A stretch of 64,000 nt of DNA from Cheilinus undulatus (Eukaryota; Chordata; Actinopteri; Labriformes; Labridae): the NCBI RefSeq assembly GCF_018320785.1, contig NC_054871.1, positions 17,542,339-17,606,338 on the forward strand, written 5' to 3'. Numbering within the stretch: position 1 is the first letter of the stretch; each line of letters opens with the position of its first letter. Below are positions 22,409 through 45,110 of this stretch, piece by piece. The notes below the pieces were generated by a model. The model had not been told where the DNA came from. It ran no database searches and saw only the letters and a list, made by a program, of their open reading frames with translations. The translations under genes were made by a program, and so were the position numbers.

Positions 22409-25400
22409 TTAAATATTCCTCTCCCGTATTCAGGCAGGCAGGGCTCGGCACGGCACTGCACAGCGCGCGCACAATAACGCACAGAAGAACGGAAAGGCAC
22501 GAGCCAATGGCCTCCTCAGCATGCAGGTTATTCACTGTGTGATGGAAATTAAATAAGGTTTAACTAATCTGGAGTCAGTGCTCGCCTAAATTACGATTAT
22601 CTTCAGCAATTCGAAGGAATATTTCAATTTAACCAGATATTTTCCCCTTTAATCTCCACGTTTGCCTTTGGCTTTGTTTCCTTTTCAACTACGTATGATT
22701 GCAGATCAAAAGTTTATTTTAACCGCTTCAGAGGCGAGTAAAACGCATTTTGCAAACAAAGTTGTGCGTGGTTTCAAACGTGGATATCTCTTAAAAATCA
22801 GAAACAAAATATTCCATCACTTATCCTATCATATGTAGCTTACATTAAATAAGATTTTCACTAGTGGGAGAGCTAAGGTTTGTGTGAATAAATAATTAGA
22901 GGTCTATAGTCAAACTAGATTAGTCAGTCTGACAAAGATCAGGTAGAACGCAAAGCCTGTTGAACGAATTCAGTGCGAATTTTAAAAAAAGTATTTTAAT
23001 TTCGCGTATTTTAACCGTCTTTACTCAGTCTGCAAGCAGTAGCCCACAGCCAAATAGATATTGAAAAAAAACTTTATTAAAACAGTTCAAACGAACAAAC
23101 TGATATATGTAAGAATAATTCAAATATTTATATTTTATTGGTTCATGAATCCTTGGATTTTCTCCATTTTTTACACTTAAAATTGATAGACACTTAGAAA
23201 ATAGCAAAAACATTACATTTTCAAATACTGAATTTCCCCTGAACTGTGATGTGCACCTCCCCATCTTTGCTTATTGGATTTTATTGACTCAAAATAAATT
23301 CAGCATTAAGTGTATTTAGTCAGGTGACATTATGAACATATTTGAACCAAGGTTGCAGCATATCATGTGTAAGGAAATTTCCCTCTATTTTATTATGCTG
23401 CAGTTTTTTCATTTGGGTACACTTGAAGAAGAGCTGATTATACCACCACCCTTTAAAACTAGCCTATATATTCTCACCTTAGGTGATAAAACAGTCATTA
23501 TATACCTTTTAATATATATAAATCTGTTTTACATTATTGGATTATCTTTTACCCATCAGAGCTAAACAGTTTATGGAATTGATGCTAGTATTATTGATAA
23601 AATAATACATTCAAACTGTATAGTTCCTCTTTGAATTTAATAATTCCAGTTAACATGGCAGGGAGAGGTCATCCAGAATACAACACTCTGAGGTACAGAT
23701 GGACAGATTTAAATTGACAACCAGTGAATAAAAGCGTGTGAGTGAGCACCAGGGACAGGAGCAAAAAGGGTGACAATTAATTACACCTCTGTACTGCCTG
23801 CATAAATGATAACGAGCTTCACTGCTAACAGTCATTTTGCTTTGCTGCTTCCGCCTGGGCTGACATCACAATGTATCTCATCAATAATGCAACAGCACTG
23901 AGATCCATTTCACTGTGTACCACTACGCATACCGTGCACGCAGCATTCTGCGAGCATGATACCCAGGCGCACGCTTCAGCACTGAAACCACAGATACAGC
24001 ATCATACCGGGATGCCTGCCTGCCTTCCTGCCTGGCTCCTAGGGCATGCTGGGTAGATTACCACACATTCAGAGTTCATCTGGAGTTATCATTTCTGGGT
24101 CACCTCAAGTGACACTCAGGGAGCTCTCAGTCACTCCCACAGCAAGGCCAGAGAAGGAGCAGAGGAGGAAAAAGGAGGAAGGTGGAGGAGGATGATCCAG
24201 TGTGGTACAGGGAACCACGGGCTAAACACTGACAGAATGAAGGAGAGGAGTGGGAAGGGAAGGGAGAAAGGGAAAGGGGGTGTGAGGAGGAGGGGGGAGG
24301 AGGAAGAGAGGGAGGAGTGAAGCACTGTAAAAGCTGTATCCCAGTCACATGAGCCAGGCAGGGGTGGGTGGGTGTGAGAGGATGGTGAGACATCCTGGAA
24401 ATATTTACAAACACACAGAGGACATGGCTTCAGAATTATTAGAGGAGAGGAAATATCCAAAAAGAATAAAAAAGGCACGATTAAAATGTCTTACAATGAT
24501 TTAGAAAAATAATAATAAACAAGAATGAGCTGTAAATAGATTTTTTTAGGTGTCTGAACTCCCCATGTTTCCAGTCTTTCATTTCCATCCTCAGTTTTTC
24601 TCCTCTTCTTCCTCCACTTTCCCTTTTCTGTCTCTTCCAACCAACGCTCCCCCTCCTCTCCTTCACCCCCCCATCCCCTTCCTCCCTCCTCCATCCACCC
24701 TCCCTCCCTCCTCCCTTCGATCTCCTCCCTGCTCTGCTCTGCTGGAGCTCAAATCACAGCCCCGGTCCCTGGCAGATGGAGGATAGGAGAGGGAAGCTCT
24801 TAACTAGCCAGCCTGAGCCTCTGCTCCCTGCACACCAACTGCTGCCTGCCTCCCCTCCCTGCCTCCAGAGCAGCTCCGACAGCACACCGCCACCTCCACA
24901 CAAGCACCCCCCCATCCCTCCATCCCACCATCTCCTCTGGGGACAGCGTATCCTCCTGGGGAATGGTGTGCGTATTAGTCCATATCTGGCCACACTAGAA
25001 AGGACATGGAAACATAATGGATGGATGTTCTTTAACGCTATATAACCTTATGGGGCAAAGCGGCTTTTTGTGAGGAAACATGCTGATTTAGGTGATGCTT
25101 GTGGTATATTTTCAAACACTTCCCACTTCAACCGTTCATTGAAGACAGCAGGGAACATCACATGAAATAAGGTAGAGGTTAGAAAGTGTAAAAACAAACA
25201 AGAAGAAGCAATTTGATCACTTTCCTTTTAAATGTAGAGGAGAAATTACGGATAGACCTGCTTTGATGTGAAACCAGAAGGGAACGAAACAGGCCAAAGT
25301 GCTCCTTAGGTGCCCATTTCTGCCCCTGACTCTCCTTTTATCTGGGCTCATCTGGCGACCTCGGCTTGGCCTGGCATGAGCCTGACCACCAGTTGCGGTC

Positions 25401-28263
25401 TGAGGGAGAAAGTGCTCCTCTGTGCTATTTGCAGCCCTGTCTGTCTAAAGGAATCTGCCGCCCTGACTGTCACTCAACGGCCGTGTGTGTTTTTTATCAC
25501 TAATTCTACCACAGGGATCTGGTTGTCCATATGACCACTGTGGAGGCTGCTGCCCTGAGGCGAGCTGACATTGTCTGTGTACAAAGACCAGACGTTGATG
25601 TAGGGGCTGCTCAAATGCTGCTTGAATATCAAGACTCACACGCACGTTTCCACATGTGCATACACGCACACAAACCTGCAGAATGGTGCCTGGCCAATTG
25701 CTGAGACTGATGTTCCTTTCAGCCATCATACGGCTGACACTCAAGTTGTTTTTTTTCCCCGCCAACTCTCTTCTGTCAGCTCCTGGCTGGTCTGGCCAGC
25801 AGTGATGGAGACACTGTAACTGACTGTGGTTGGGGCCATTGGCCGCAGGGCTGCCGCGCCTGTTTGAGACGGAGAGGAGGAAGAGGGGGAGAGGGAGGGG
25901 GGAGAAGGGGCTGCTTGGCCTGTCAACTGGTTGTGACTCGAGCCTGTCTGGTCTCAGTTCCAAACTGGACAGCTCTCTCTTTCTCTGCGGCTAGTGGCAT
26001 CGTCCTGCAGAAAGGCACACGGTGTATAGCTGCCACTCTGCTCCAGCTCAGCATATGCTGCCGCTGAAGGTCAGAGATGTTCAGTCCAAAACGCCCAGAA
26101 TAAACACCTCGCATGTCTGATGTGCTGTAGTGGCTTGGGAACACATCTGTACTGAGGGAATACAAGCAACTCTGATGGTGTGTGTAGATCTGCATACCTT
26201 AATTTACTTTAAGTGAAAATTAACTTTATTAAATCTTCAGTTATTTATTGCCTATTTCACAACAAAGCCTAACCTTTTTGTAGTAATGATCAAACTAGAG
26301 CATTTTCTTAAATTAAGCATATATTTTATAAACCTTGTCAAATACAACAAAAAAAGCTAAATTAAACTTAAGTATAACAAACAAGTAATAAGTCAGATAA
26401 AAGATCTAAGAGACAGTCTACTGCTGTGAAAGTGCATGACTATTCTTGAACTGTATGTGTAAGGCTAAGTGTCTCTAAACAACCTTCAAAAGGGTGATTG
26501 ACCAGTCTGTGAAGGAAGGCAGGGGGTTGTTTTCAAGTAATTTCTGCATAAATCTGTTGGAGGCATTGCTGTGCTGTTTGTGTCTCCGTCAACAACTGCT
26601 GAGCTTGAACATGGTTTAAAAAAAAAAAAAAATCAAACTGTGCCATCACTGGATTGGGAAGACATGGAGGGATGAGGCAGACATGAAAGTTGGCCTATTT
26701 CATGGTCAGGCTGCGGGACCGCCGAGGCCCTGAATGGCAATGCATCTACTTTAATGTGACAGACAAGTCCCTAGGCAAAAACCCGCAGAGCTGCGGCAGG
26801 CGAGCGGGCCCAGGTACTTGATGAGTGTGACACCTTCACCGTCCCGCTGCAGAAATGTTGCTGCCGCACGCTCCGCTGCCTCGGTTTAGAATACCACCAA
26901 ATAAATTCGCCTCTCATCCCGCCTGACGATGCGTCCCCGAGAACCTGTCCTCCCCAGCACTGTTGAGATCATGAATCTCCTTGTAGCCGCTCACAGGGCT
27001 TTGCTCCGATCACTAAGCACTTGCCTTTGGGACCTACCTGCCGAGGAAAATTGTGGCCGCACCGGTAGGCGGCTGCAACAGAATTCCACGGCAGACACAT
27101 CCTCTCATACTGACGCTGTTTGCCCAATCAGGCGGAGATGGGTGAGTGTGTGTGGCAGGTTCAGAGCCAGAGCCTGAAGGCATCGCGCTTCCTTCCCACA
27201 TGTACTCACAAATCACAAATCAAGTGGCACATCTTTCCTGAACCGCTCTTGCACGCACAGGTAGTGTTGCATGAGCGCTTGACCTTACCTTGTGCTATTA
27301 CTGTGGGCTACAAAGAGCAGCGTTTAGCGCAACCTTTATTCTATATTGGCCTATTAGGAGCCACAGGGTGTTGCGATGGAGTAAGACTGCCTGTATGCAT
27401 GTGTGCATCTAAGCATGCTAGAGAACATGAGCTGATGTATTGCAGGGCTGGGAGAAGAGGGCCCAGGAGTTCATTAGGCTGCAGCTCGGGAGAGCAGCCG
27501 CAGGGAGAGCTTGCTGTAGCCAAGTGTTGCCAGGAGGCTGAGCTGCGGGTCCTGTGGGGAGGGTTGCTGTTGATGTCCACGGCATGTTTGTTAACAGCCT
27601 GATTCCATCAAGTGGTGTAAAAGCAGCGCAGCCAAGTGTAAGGGCTGACCCCTGGCCCCCGCCTATTTTTAACAACACAGCGTTTCAGTCAAAGGTAGAC
27701 AGTTCAGTCGAGCACTTGTGGAGTGTAAATGATGCTAATATTCATGCAGTGGTACATTTGGGAGAAAAAATAACAAGAGATGCAAAGCAAAAGAGCACAA
27801 GACTCCATCTGACTATCTGCAGCTACTTTCGCTTATATGCCCTTTATCTGGAGGGCGAAGATCTAAAATGCTCTTTCAGTTTTCATCTCCATACTCCCAC
27901 CACCCTTGTAAATGCATCAGAGGAGCTGAACACCACAAAATATTAAATACTCATAAAGAGAAATGAGAAATCAAGCTCAAGGCATTTCATTGGACATTGG
28001 AGGAATACATTAGAAAAAAACAGCACAACTTGATAAAAGACTATTTTACATGAGGTTCTAGTGAACAAATCCTCCTTCTTCTCTATCTTAGAATAAAAAC
28101 AATCCTATGAATAGTGATTCATACCAGATAGCTATTGCACAGACGCTACCCATATTTCATCATTTAGTACACTGCTAAAAAAATGACTCTCAGTAGTCCA
28201 AATGACGACAGGCTGAAGATTAGGAGCAGTTCTAAACAAAGATTTACCTTTGTCATGTTAGGC
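22409..28263. other. spacer between lhx9 and the C1orf53-like gene
   Basis: Almost 6 kb without a recognisable exon and strikingly poor in transposons compared with the rest of the window. It has polypurine/polypyrimidine tracts at 24.13-24.73 kb and GC-richer patches at 25.3-26.1 and 26.7-27.6 kb, where open frames of up to 172 codons occur but show no family resemblance. It may contain long-range lhx9 regulatory elements (inference). A minus-strand AATAAA at 27335-27340 is a possible poly(A) signal for the C1orf53-like gene. Confidence 0.5.
24140..24735. repeat. polypurine then polypyrimidine tracts
   Basis: The plus strand is almost pure purine at ~24140-24320 (GGAAGGGAAGGGAGAAAGGG) and almost pure pyrimidine at ~24590-24730 (CCCTCCCTCCCTCCTCCC). 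The two tracts are roughly complementary, with an AT-rich middle of about 250 bp. Confidence 0.75.
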
Positions 28264-37272
<9,009 letters not shown>

Positions 37273-37527
37273 GCTCGTCTGAAAGCACTGGCACTGGCTC
37301 AGTACGGTCAAAGTTGTACTCAGCTACTCTGTAAGCACTGCCACTAACTTTCTATTGTGAGCCCAGAGATACCGAAACTACGCTTCTTCATCGGCTCAGT
37401 AATAACAGCGAACACGATTACATTTGGGTTTTCTTGTAGCAAACTGACTCGGATGCATGTTTACTTCTCCCTCCATTCCCACTAGTGCCTGCACAGCAAT
37501 GTGTTACACTTCCTACTTTGCCGTATA

Positions 37528-37543
37528 CGTCACCTTGGTGACG
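37528..37543. promoter_or_regulatory. X-box/CRE-like palindrome upstream of C1orf53-like gene
   Basis: CGTCACCTTGGTGACG is an inverted repeat (CGTCACC..GGTGACG) resembling an RFX X-box with CRE half-sites. It lies 256 bases upstream of the start codon, near an ETS-type ACTTCC at 37508. Promoter function is inferred. Confidence 0.4.
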
Positions 37544-37710
37544 ACGTGTGACCTATGTCGTAACACTGATCTGAAGGCGCACACAGCGCCCCTACTGTTT
37601 CACACCAGCAACCAGAGAGACTCACACTGAAGGGTACACCACATGAAAAATAAAATAATTACATAATTATATACATTATAAATCATATCGGCATGATTAA
37701 AACAGGAAAA

Positions 37711-37752
<42 letters not shown>
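37711..37752. repeat. (ATCT)n microsatellite
   Basis: Ten near-perfect ATCT units followed by ATAATTG. It is the reverse complement of the TAGA tract at 34.64 kb. Confidence 0.92.
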
Positions 37753-39387
37753 AATTGTAATTCAAAGTGCAGAAAATACAGCAATAACAATAAAACAATA
37801 CATTAAAAAAAGAAAACATGACCTTAGGCAAGAAAAGCCCCCCAAAAACCATCTTAAAAAATGTAAACAAATACCAGACCCCAAGAAATTTGAAAATGAT
37901 TAAGTGTTAAGAAAATAGGATAAGAATAAAATAATTGTAATGCTAGGACATACAAAATACATTTTAAATCCTATCATTTTAATGTGCCACAGTATTTTTA
38001 AAGCAGAATATTACAATAATAGAGATTAAAAAAACAAACTACAAGTAAGTACAAGTGATTAATATGATTTCATTAAGTACTGCGTAGCCAGACTTTATAA
38101 ATCAGTTGTCACATTGTGTTTGAAATTGCAATATTCTTAGCTCCTCTCAGATCCAGACGACTCATCCATCACTGAAGAGCATAAATGCTGAAAACAGCAT
38201 CATAATCCAAGGTTACAGCTATAGCGCATATGCATAATTTTCTGAGTTTTTTCAATATATTTTCCTTTTACATATATTTAAAGTAATGAGTTTGCTCTTT
38301 TGAATGATAAAATGATTTAATGATAATATCATCCACTGTTATGTAGCATGATGCGTTCACATTGACTGTCATATTATAAATGTGGCTTCATTGTAAAGCC
38401 TCACTTTACTCTCCTTTGCTGCAATGACACTGTGGTGCAAACAAAGACACCTTCCCATTATATTAAAGTGAATTTATTATATTTTAAAGTCCTATAGTGT
38501 CTTGGAGAAAGCACTGCAAGGTTGATGAGTGGACATTAATGAGTACTTCCAAGGTTATCTGCCGCTGTAAGCCACCTCTGATGATGTGTCTGCTAAGAAT
38601 TCTGGGTAATCAGACCTGACAAGTGTCTTTTGACTGACATTGTGAGGTCAATTTACCCAAAGACAAATTACACATCAAAGTTGAAAATATATGCATGTAT
38701 ATAAGAGGCTTTGCAGAAATATTGTAAGTTAAGTAAACTGATGAAGCTGCTTTAAAGATTTATATTGTAATGGACTCAGTAAAGTCTACTGATGGGCACA
38801 TTAAGGCAAGGTTACTTTAACAAACAAACAAAAAAAGCAATAAGCCCTTGAACTTGTGCATTTTCTTTGGATGACATTTTGAGTCTGAAAGCTAAATCAT
38901 GTGCACCAGTGGAAACAATCTGATGTTGTTTTAGAGCCTTAGGTGGAGAATGAGACTTAACAGTACTCGGTTTTAGTGTGACTATGCCTTAAATGTAAAT
39001 ATTTTACCACTGTTTAAAGATGTCTGCAGTGTGGAGCCCTTAGTGGTTCACGGTACTGAGGACTCATGGGAGCTCTATATGTGAGGGGTTTTTGTTTGTT
39101 TGTGTATGTGTGTTATTTTGAATCTTTGTATGATAAGGCAGCAGCCCTGCCATTATCATTTCATACAGATGCATGAAACAGCATGCCCCAGTCTGCTGAC
39201 ACTTAATTACCTTCCAGTCAGCCAGAAGAAATCTGGCTCTGATCCAGACAGACTCTCTAGAGAGGAGACAGAAGTACATCTAATACCAGTGAATTCAATT
39301 TACACTGGGACAAATATCACTTAAACATGCAAACGATTAAAAATCACCTTAAACCAGATTTTTTTCTCTGAAAAAGACTGAGAAAAA

Positions 39388-39465
39388 AACTTTATTAATC
39401 CCAGGGGAAAAAAGGACACTACAGCTGCTCTTTGACATAATATAAAAATAGGAAATATAGGCACA
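39388..39465 (+). repeat. possible LINE 3'-tail fragment
   Basis: ACTTTATTAATCCCAGGGG followed by an A-rich run and ACAGCTGCTC resembles the 3' end shared by several fish LINE families (ACTTTATT.ATCCC..GGGGAAA). Only the tail is seen. Confidence 0.35.
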
Positions 39466-39589
39466 TACATACAAATATGACTTTAAAAGTGTTCTTTTTC
39501 TCAGGTTTTATTGTAATAGAGAAGCTTTTTATGTGCTTGTACTTTTTAAGTAGTTTTTAAAATGAATGCTCAGTCATTTCTGTGCACTG

Positions 39590-40958
39590 ACAGGTAGCAC
39601 ATTGCAGTAGTGGTTAAGGTTGCTCCAACAGAATAGAAATGTTAAGGGTTCAAACTCAGGCAAGCTCAAGTATTCTGTCTGCCTTCTAATGAAGCTTAGA
39701 CTGTGAGTATTAAACTACACTTAAGTAGTAGAAAGTCTACTGTATAAGGCCAGATTAAGCAGCACCAGCTGATGACTTCAGCCTAAAGGAGAAGTTTATT
39801 GAAGTCTCCTCAGATCCAGCAATATTATTGCAGTTTAAGTCCAAGATGTTGTCAGCATTTTGGATTGGAGTGGAAAAGGAGCTGCAGGTGCTAGGCATAA
39901 GAGCCTTTGCCACGCCTTTTTCTTTACATCATCATACCTGTGTGAGGATGTTGCAAAAGGCTGTTGCATCTTCAATACAAAATCAAATCATAGCTGGACG
40001 CTGAAAATGACCTGAGAGTGGCAGTCTCACAGCTGCACAACAGATGCAAAAAGATCTGTAGCACCAAATAAGTCCACAGTAGTCACTGAAATTAATGCAG
40101 GACTGGGTGTATAAATCTTAGAGGTGTTAAGTTTTTATTTTCAGGGAATTGTTCATTTTCAGAGAGTCAGATTTTTAAAAATCCAAATCTTTTGGTTTTA
40201 TGTTGTGGCGAATTCTATGAAAAACTAGTTTGTTTGCAAAAACTGTAAATAACGGTGTGTTTGTTGTACATTTACATGTTTTTACATGTGGATACGTACA
40301 ATGTGGGGTATGGGGGCCTGAAAATATTATCATCTGCAGGGAACCACTGATCTAGACTATTCAGAATTTCTCTCACTAGTTCATGGGACATTCTTTCAAA
40401 CTTCAGTAATGTGCGAAAAGGACACTGACCCTTACAAGCAAGCACTAAGGTTGACAGATAATTTCAATACTGCAGTTTTGCAGACAAGACTGGAAATGCT
40501 GGATAGTATGCTAGTGCTGTGGTTATGAGTTCCACCTTACATGAAGATTGTAGCTGGTATGAGTCTCAGCTAAGGCCTTCTCTCATGGAGCTTCCTCCCA
40601 CTTGAGCATGGTTTTGAGATTTTCCAACATACTTCACAGTACATGAACTGAAAATGTTAACACAGAAGAGTGGCACCTTAGTATGACAGAACTTCCACCT
40701 TTCATCCAGCAAGTTTCAGGTGCAATCCCTCGCTGAGGCTTTCCTGGATGTGGAGCTAGTGTGTTGTGGATGTCTCCAACTCCACTATTGACCTTGCTTC
40801 TGGAGTACCCTTATACTTAAACTGGACCCCTTAAAGGCAAGCCATGGCAGTACAATGGATAAAAATGTTGCTTTACCCTTATAATGTGAAGGTTAAGGGT
40901 CCAAGCACAACTGGGGCCTTTCTATCTGAAACTTAAGTGGTTTGGCTTTCTCCAGATT

Positions 40959-40990
<32 letters not shown>

Positions 40991-43900
40991 CTGAAAGGAT
41001 ATTGACCCTCAAAAACCAAGCATTCACAGCATAGTGGTGTAATAGTTAAGACTGTCATCTCGCAGTGCAAAGGTTGGCAGTTCAAATCCTGTGCATGCAG
41101 GGACAGAATAAGGTAAAGCAGGCAGGGGCAAAACAGGGAGTTTAAAGGGAAACACAAAGAGTTCAAGAGGAGGAAAAGATAAACTACAATAGGTTCAGAT
41201 AAAAAAACTAATGCCCCTTCAATGGTACATGAGGGAATAAAATGGGATCCCATACAAATAATTTAAATGGTATCTAATACACATTTCCCTGAGGAGAAAA
41301 ATCAGTTGTCACTTAAGGGAGGTGAAATAAAATATCACATGGAAAAAATGAAAGAAAGCATGGTGTATTTCTTCTTAAAGAAGCTGCTGACTCAGCTGAA
41401 TCATGAGTAATGAGTTTAGTGTAGAGCTCTGAGGCAGATTGTAATAGTCATTCTGTATACAGTAGGCTTATCCTGCATGATTTATGTGTATATTTTCATA
41501 ATCTAAAAAGCTTATGTAACTGAGTTATGTGTTGCAATTTAAGCGTTTATTTCATGCATGGGCTTCTGTAAATAGTATTTACACATGACAGACTGTAATT
41601 ATTTAGGCTTATGCCAAGTTATGCTAGTCTACTCTAATTTTCTTCTGTCCTTTGCAACTTAATTCAGGTCACAGCTGGGTTAAATCCCATCTACATCTCT
41701 CTGTATTTTGTTTTTATGTGTGTCTCATATTTGATAAACTGTGATCATGAACTTCCTTATCAGGCTTAACATGTTTTGGTTAAAATATAATTGCCATCTG
41801 GCTCCTATTGACCTCCAGATGCAAACAGTGGCCTCTGTGCATTGTGTATTTGCCCTGTCACCTCCATGTGCATACACCAGCAACACGTGGCAGCTTTTGT
41901 GTTTGCAGAGACATAGAGGACTCTTGTGCTGGAGTAATAGCACCAGAATGTTATTGTGCCAGTTTGTAGCTAAATAATTAAATATACCTGTGTGTATGGA
42001 GTATGTTGTCAACCCTACGCACGCCTTTTTTATTACAATATATAAATGCAAGAAAAAGAGCAAAACATAGTGAATGGTAGCCGTACACTAACACACTGCC
42101 AACAGGTGTAGTAGAGCGAGAAGTGGGACTGATCACCCAGGGCCCTGATGAGGCAGTGTAGTGGTTAGCACTGATGCCTCACAATGAGAAACTGGAATGG
42201 TCTGGCTTCATTCTCCGGGTTAGTGGACCATATTTTGTAGCTACTGGAAAGTGGATGAACACTGTCAAGCAAGCACTTGCAATGTGGTATGTTAGTGAGG
42301 TAGTTAGCATTAAATCCAGTAAGTAAACTAGTTCTGGGTTTGAGTCTAAGCAGGTACCTTGGTGTGTGCAACTATAACAGTCTGACTTCCTTCATCTTGT
42401 GAGTGGACCCCCCTTTTGAGCGATCACTGTGTAATGGAAAGTGGATAAATCCCAACAAGCTCTGATGAGGCAGCATTTTGGTGACTGCTGATGCCACACA
42501 TTTGAGATAGTTTCAAGTCCAGACAGGGTCTTTCCCATGTGGAGCTTGAACGGTCTGGCTTGCATTGATACCAAGGCTCACTTCCAATATATCCCTGCCC
42601 CTAACTATAGGCCCTACCCCTATATTTTGGGTGTTCACTTCTACATAGAGGTAGGGTGTTTCAGTTCTTGCTTGGAAAGGAGGGATAGGGTGAAGTCCTG
42701 GGGCTACATGACCCTTAAAATGGAAATGAAGGTGATTGGACACATGCTCCATCTGTCATATTCATTATGGGCCAGTTAAGACAAAATGAGGTAGTAAGTA
42801 TGCACAGCTTCGGTAAATAACGTAAGCTCCAAGTGTTGTCATAATTTACGAACAGTGAAGCTGGTTGGTTAATAAGAATCATGCTGAGGCCAATTGAGAG
42901 AACAAAAATATCTCTGCCAAGAATGGCTTTCAGTGTGGTCCTTTGCTCCTCTTTCAATCATGTTATCCAGATGATACATCTGAGCTAATCACTCCACCAG
43001 CAGCCATTGCATAAACCAGCTAACAGCACAACTAAACCCTGCCTGCAAACTCATGTTGAAGCAGGTTGAGAGAAGAGCAAACACATCTTCTCTACCAGGA
43101 TAAGCTTCAGTGTGGTTCTTTGCTGTTCTTTTAATAAATAAATGTGCTGCTAAACTGTAGCTACAGCTGAGCTAATCCCTCCATCGGCATCAACCTCTAC
43201 TACCAGTTTCCAGAACAACTAAACCCTGCCCGTAGCTACCGCCTCATTCTCATCAAATGATGCTGATTAGTCCAGTCTGTTCTCAGACCTGGAGCAATCA
43301 TTTCCTGTTGGAGCTTTGCAAGATAGATCTATCTGATGATAGACAAGGAATCTGGCAAATTCATCTGCTTTCCAAGGTTAAAGCTTGAAGGGTTGTCACA
43401 TTGAATAGGAGAAGGTTCCCAACTACCTTGTAACTCTGTTTCGAGGGGCAAGGAGACAAAAACAAGAGGAAGGAGTAAATCTTTGAAAGTTTCCATCCAC
43501 ATTCCTGTGCTGAATATCATCACTCGATGCTTCTGTTATATGCAAGGATCAAATGACACAGCCTCCGGACACATTCATCCCTATTTCATAGATCAAAACA
43601 CTGTGAAACCACACTGTTCCCATGAGATGCTAGCTGTGCTATCAGTTAGTGGTTGTTTACATGGGAGTAAAGAGCATTGTGGCAGCAAGACAGTAGTCAT
43701 TAAGAAAACTACAGTTGCTACTAGTGGCAGGTGGTGGCATTACAGTTTAAACAGAGCATTTGACCAGTATTATGGGCCTTAAATGATTAAAAAATGGTGA
43801 GTAACTAGTTTAACAGACTGGCTATTGGTACTGCTTACAAAGACTTCTGTCTTCATGACACAGGAGTCTGGGCTTTCTGTTAAATAACACCATACTGTCT

Positions 43901-44185
43901 CTAATATAACTAGAGGTGACTGGGCAAGCAGTGCAAGGCAAGAAGGTGATGGTTCAAATCCAGTGCAGGCCCTAGGCTTCTATGTGGAGTGAGGAAGATC
44001 TGGTTTAATCCTACTGGAGGACAGACTATATTTTGAACTTTAAGTACCAAAAGGACCATAAATCCAAACAGGATAGCACCCCCGTGGTGGCATGTTTGTG
44101 TTGTGATTAGCACCGCATCTTTACAGCTAGTGGGTTCTGTATTCAGTCTCTTATTTGAAGCTAGAGTGTTGTCGCTTTCTTACAC
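39590..44185. repeat. field of decayed tRNA-like/minisatellite repeat units
   Basis: At least ten diverged units share a GTAGTGGTTAGCACTGATG-like start, a CTCACA..AAGGTT..GGTTCAAATCC middle and a GGCCTTTCT.TGTGGAGCTT end. Clear starts are near 39596, 40504, 40842, 41030, 42150, 42300, 42470, 43920 and 44085. Pairs are often ~150-180 bp apart. A (TA)n run lies at 40962-40990. The pattern fits an old fish repeat whose ends contain tandem copies of this sequence, now heavily mutated. Confidence 0.55.
42885..43380. repeat. TTTGCAAGGTTAG repeat, copy B, with internal duplication
   Basis: Two adjoining ~180-bp units share GAGAGAA.AG.A..A, TTCAGTGTGGT.CTTTGCT.CT, GAGCTAATC.CTCCA and ACAACTAAACCCTGCC. 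They lead into a 3' part related to copy A at 33.74-34.1 kb (GTTGGAGCTTTGCAAGATAG, ATCTGCTTTCCAAGGTTA). Confidence 0.6.
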
Positions 44186-45102
44186 TGGAGCTTAGACCGT
44201 GATTTTAAATGACCAAAATATAATGGAAAGAATATAAACTCTTAAAATGAAGCACTGACTGGCAGCAAACATTGGAATAATTAAAATCAAAAATATTTCT
44301 AAACAGATTTTATTTCTATTAGTTTCATCCTCATAATTCATTCGTTTTCCTTAACTGCTTGTTCTGATTTCTCTTTTCTTTCCCCCTCTGCTCTTTTTTT
44401 TCATCTTTTGTCTCCCTAGTTTGGTCTGGCAATGTAATGTGGGTTATTTTGCTTCCAATTTACCTGCCATGCTCTGTACATCACCCAAAATCTATGGTTC
44501 TGGCTCATCTGGTTGATTTGGCCTCATTTACCATCTTTCTATGATCTATAAAACATTAGGGTTTGCCGTCATTCTCACTGCTTGAGGAAAGATGAATACA
44601 GGAATTAGCTGCAATATTTTTGAGAGCTAAATAGTCATGTATTTTAGTAAGACTGGTTTTAGATCTAGAGAGTGGGTTAATTGAAGCTATATTTCTCACG
44701 AGGCAAGAAAAGTGAGTGTCTACGTTTTCCCATACCTTATAAACTGGCAACACTTGGCTACAACTAAACATCATAAAGGGATAGTATTGTTTGTTTATGA
44801 TGCTTGACGGTTATTCTCTAGTTCCCAAGTGACCAAAATATCCAATTAACACTGGGTAAACTTACTTCTAAATTTGGCAGCCCTCACCAGGACCCCTTTA
44901 GTCCTAGGACCCCACATTGGGAGTCAATGCTAACGGCTAACTCAACCATAATTACTGCGGTGCTAATGCAGTCTCATTGGGAAACACGCTTTTATATGAT
45001 AGGCATGAATCATACGACTCAGGTCTTCTGTGTGTTATCACGCTTGTGTTACTCAAAGATGCTCGCAGGCAGCAGCAGCAGCAAGGTGCTCATCTGACGT
45101 GC

Positions 45103-45110
45103 TGACGTCA
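45103..45110. promoter_or_regulatory. dennd1b: consensus CRE in dennd1b promoter
   Basis: A perfect palindromic TGACGTCA about 300 bases upstream of the dennd1b start codon, preceded by a half-site (CTGACGT at 45094) and followed by an ETS-like ACTTCCTGG at ~45127. CREB/ATF control is inferred. The surrounding 45.06-45.42 kb is CpG-rich and promoter-like. Confidence 0.5.

Noticed and set aside
25445-25963. 172-codon minus-strand open frame in the lhx9 spacer
   Set aside because: GC-rich by chance. No recognisable domain, no fitting splice sites, and overlapped by other frames of similar length.
27034-27216. Minus-strand frame with a GGCAG|GTAGGT donor upstream of lhx9
   Set aside because: The residues do not resemble any LHX9 N-terminus and no acceptor relationship could be argued.
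18845-28000. Search for the mammalian-type alternative lhx9 first exon (MLNGTTLEA)
   Set aside because: No matching frame with a donor was found on the minus strand; only the dissimilar candidate at 22246-22408 fits the phase.
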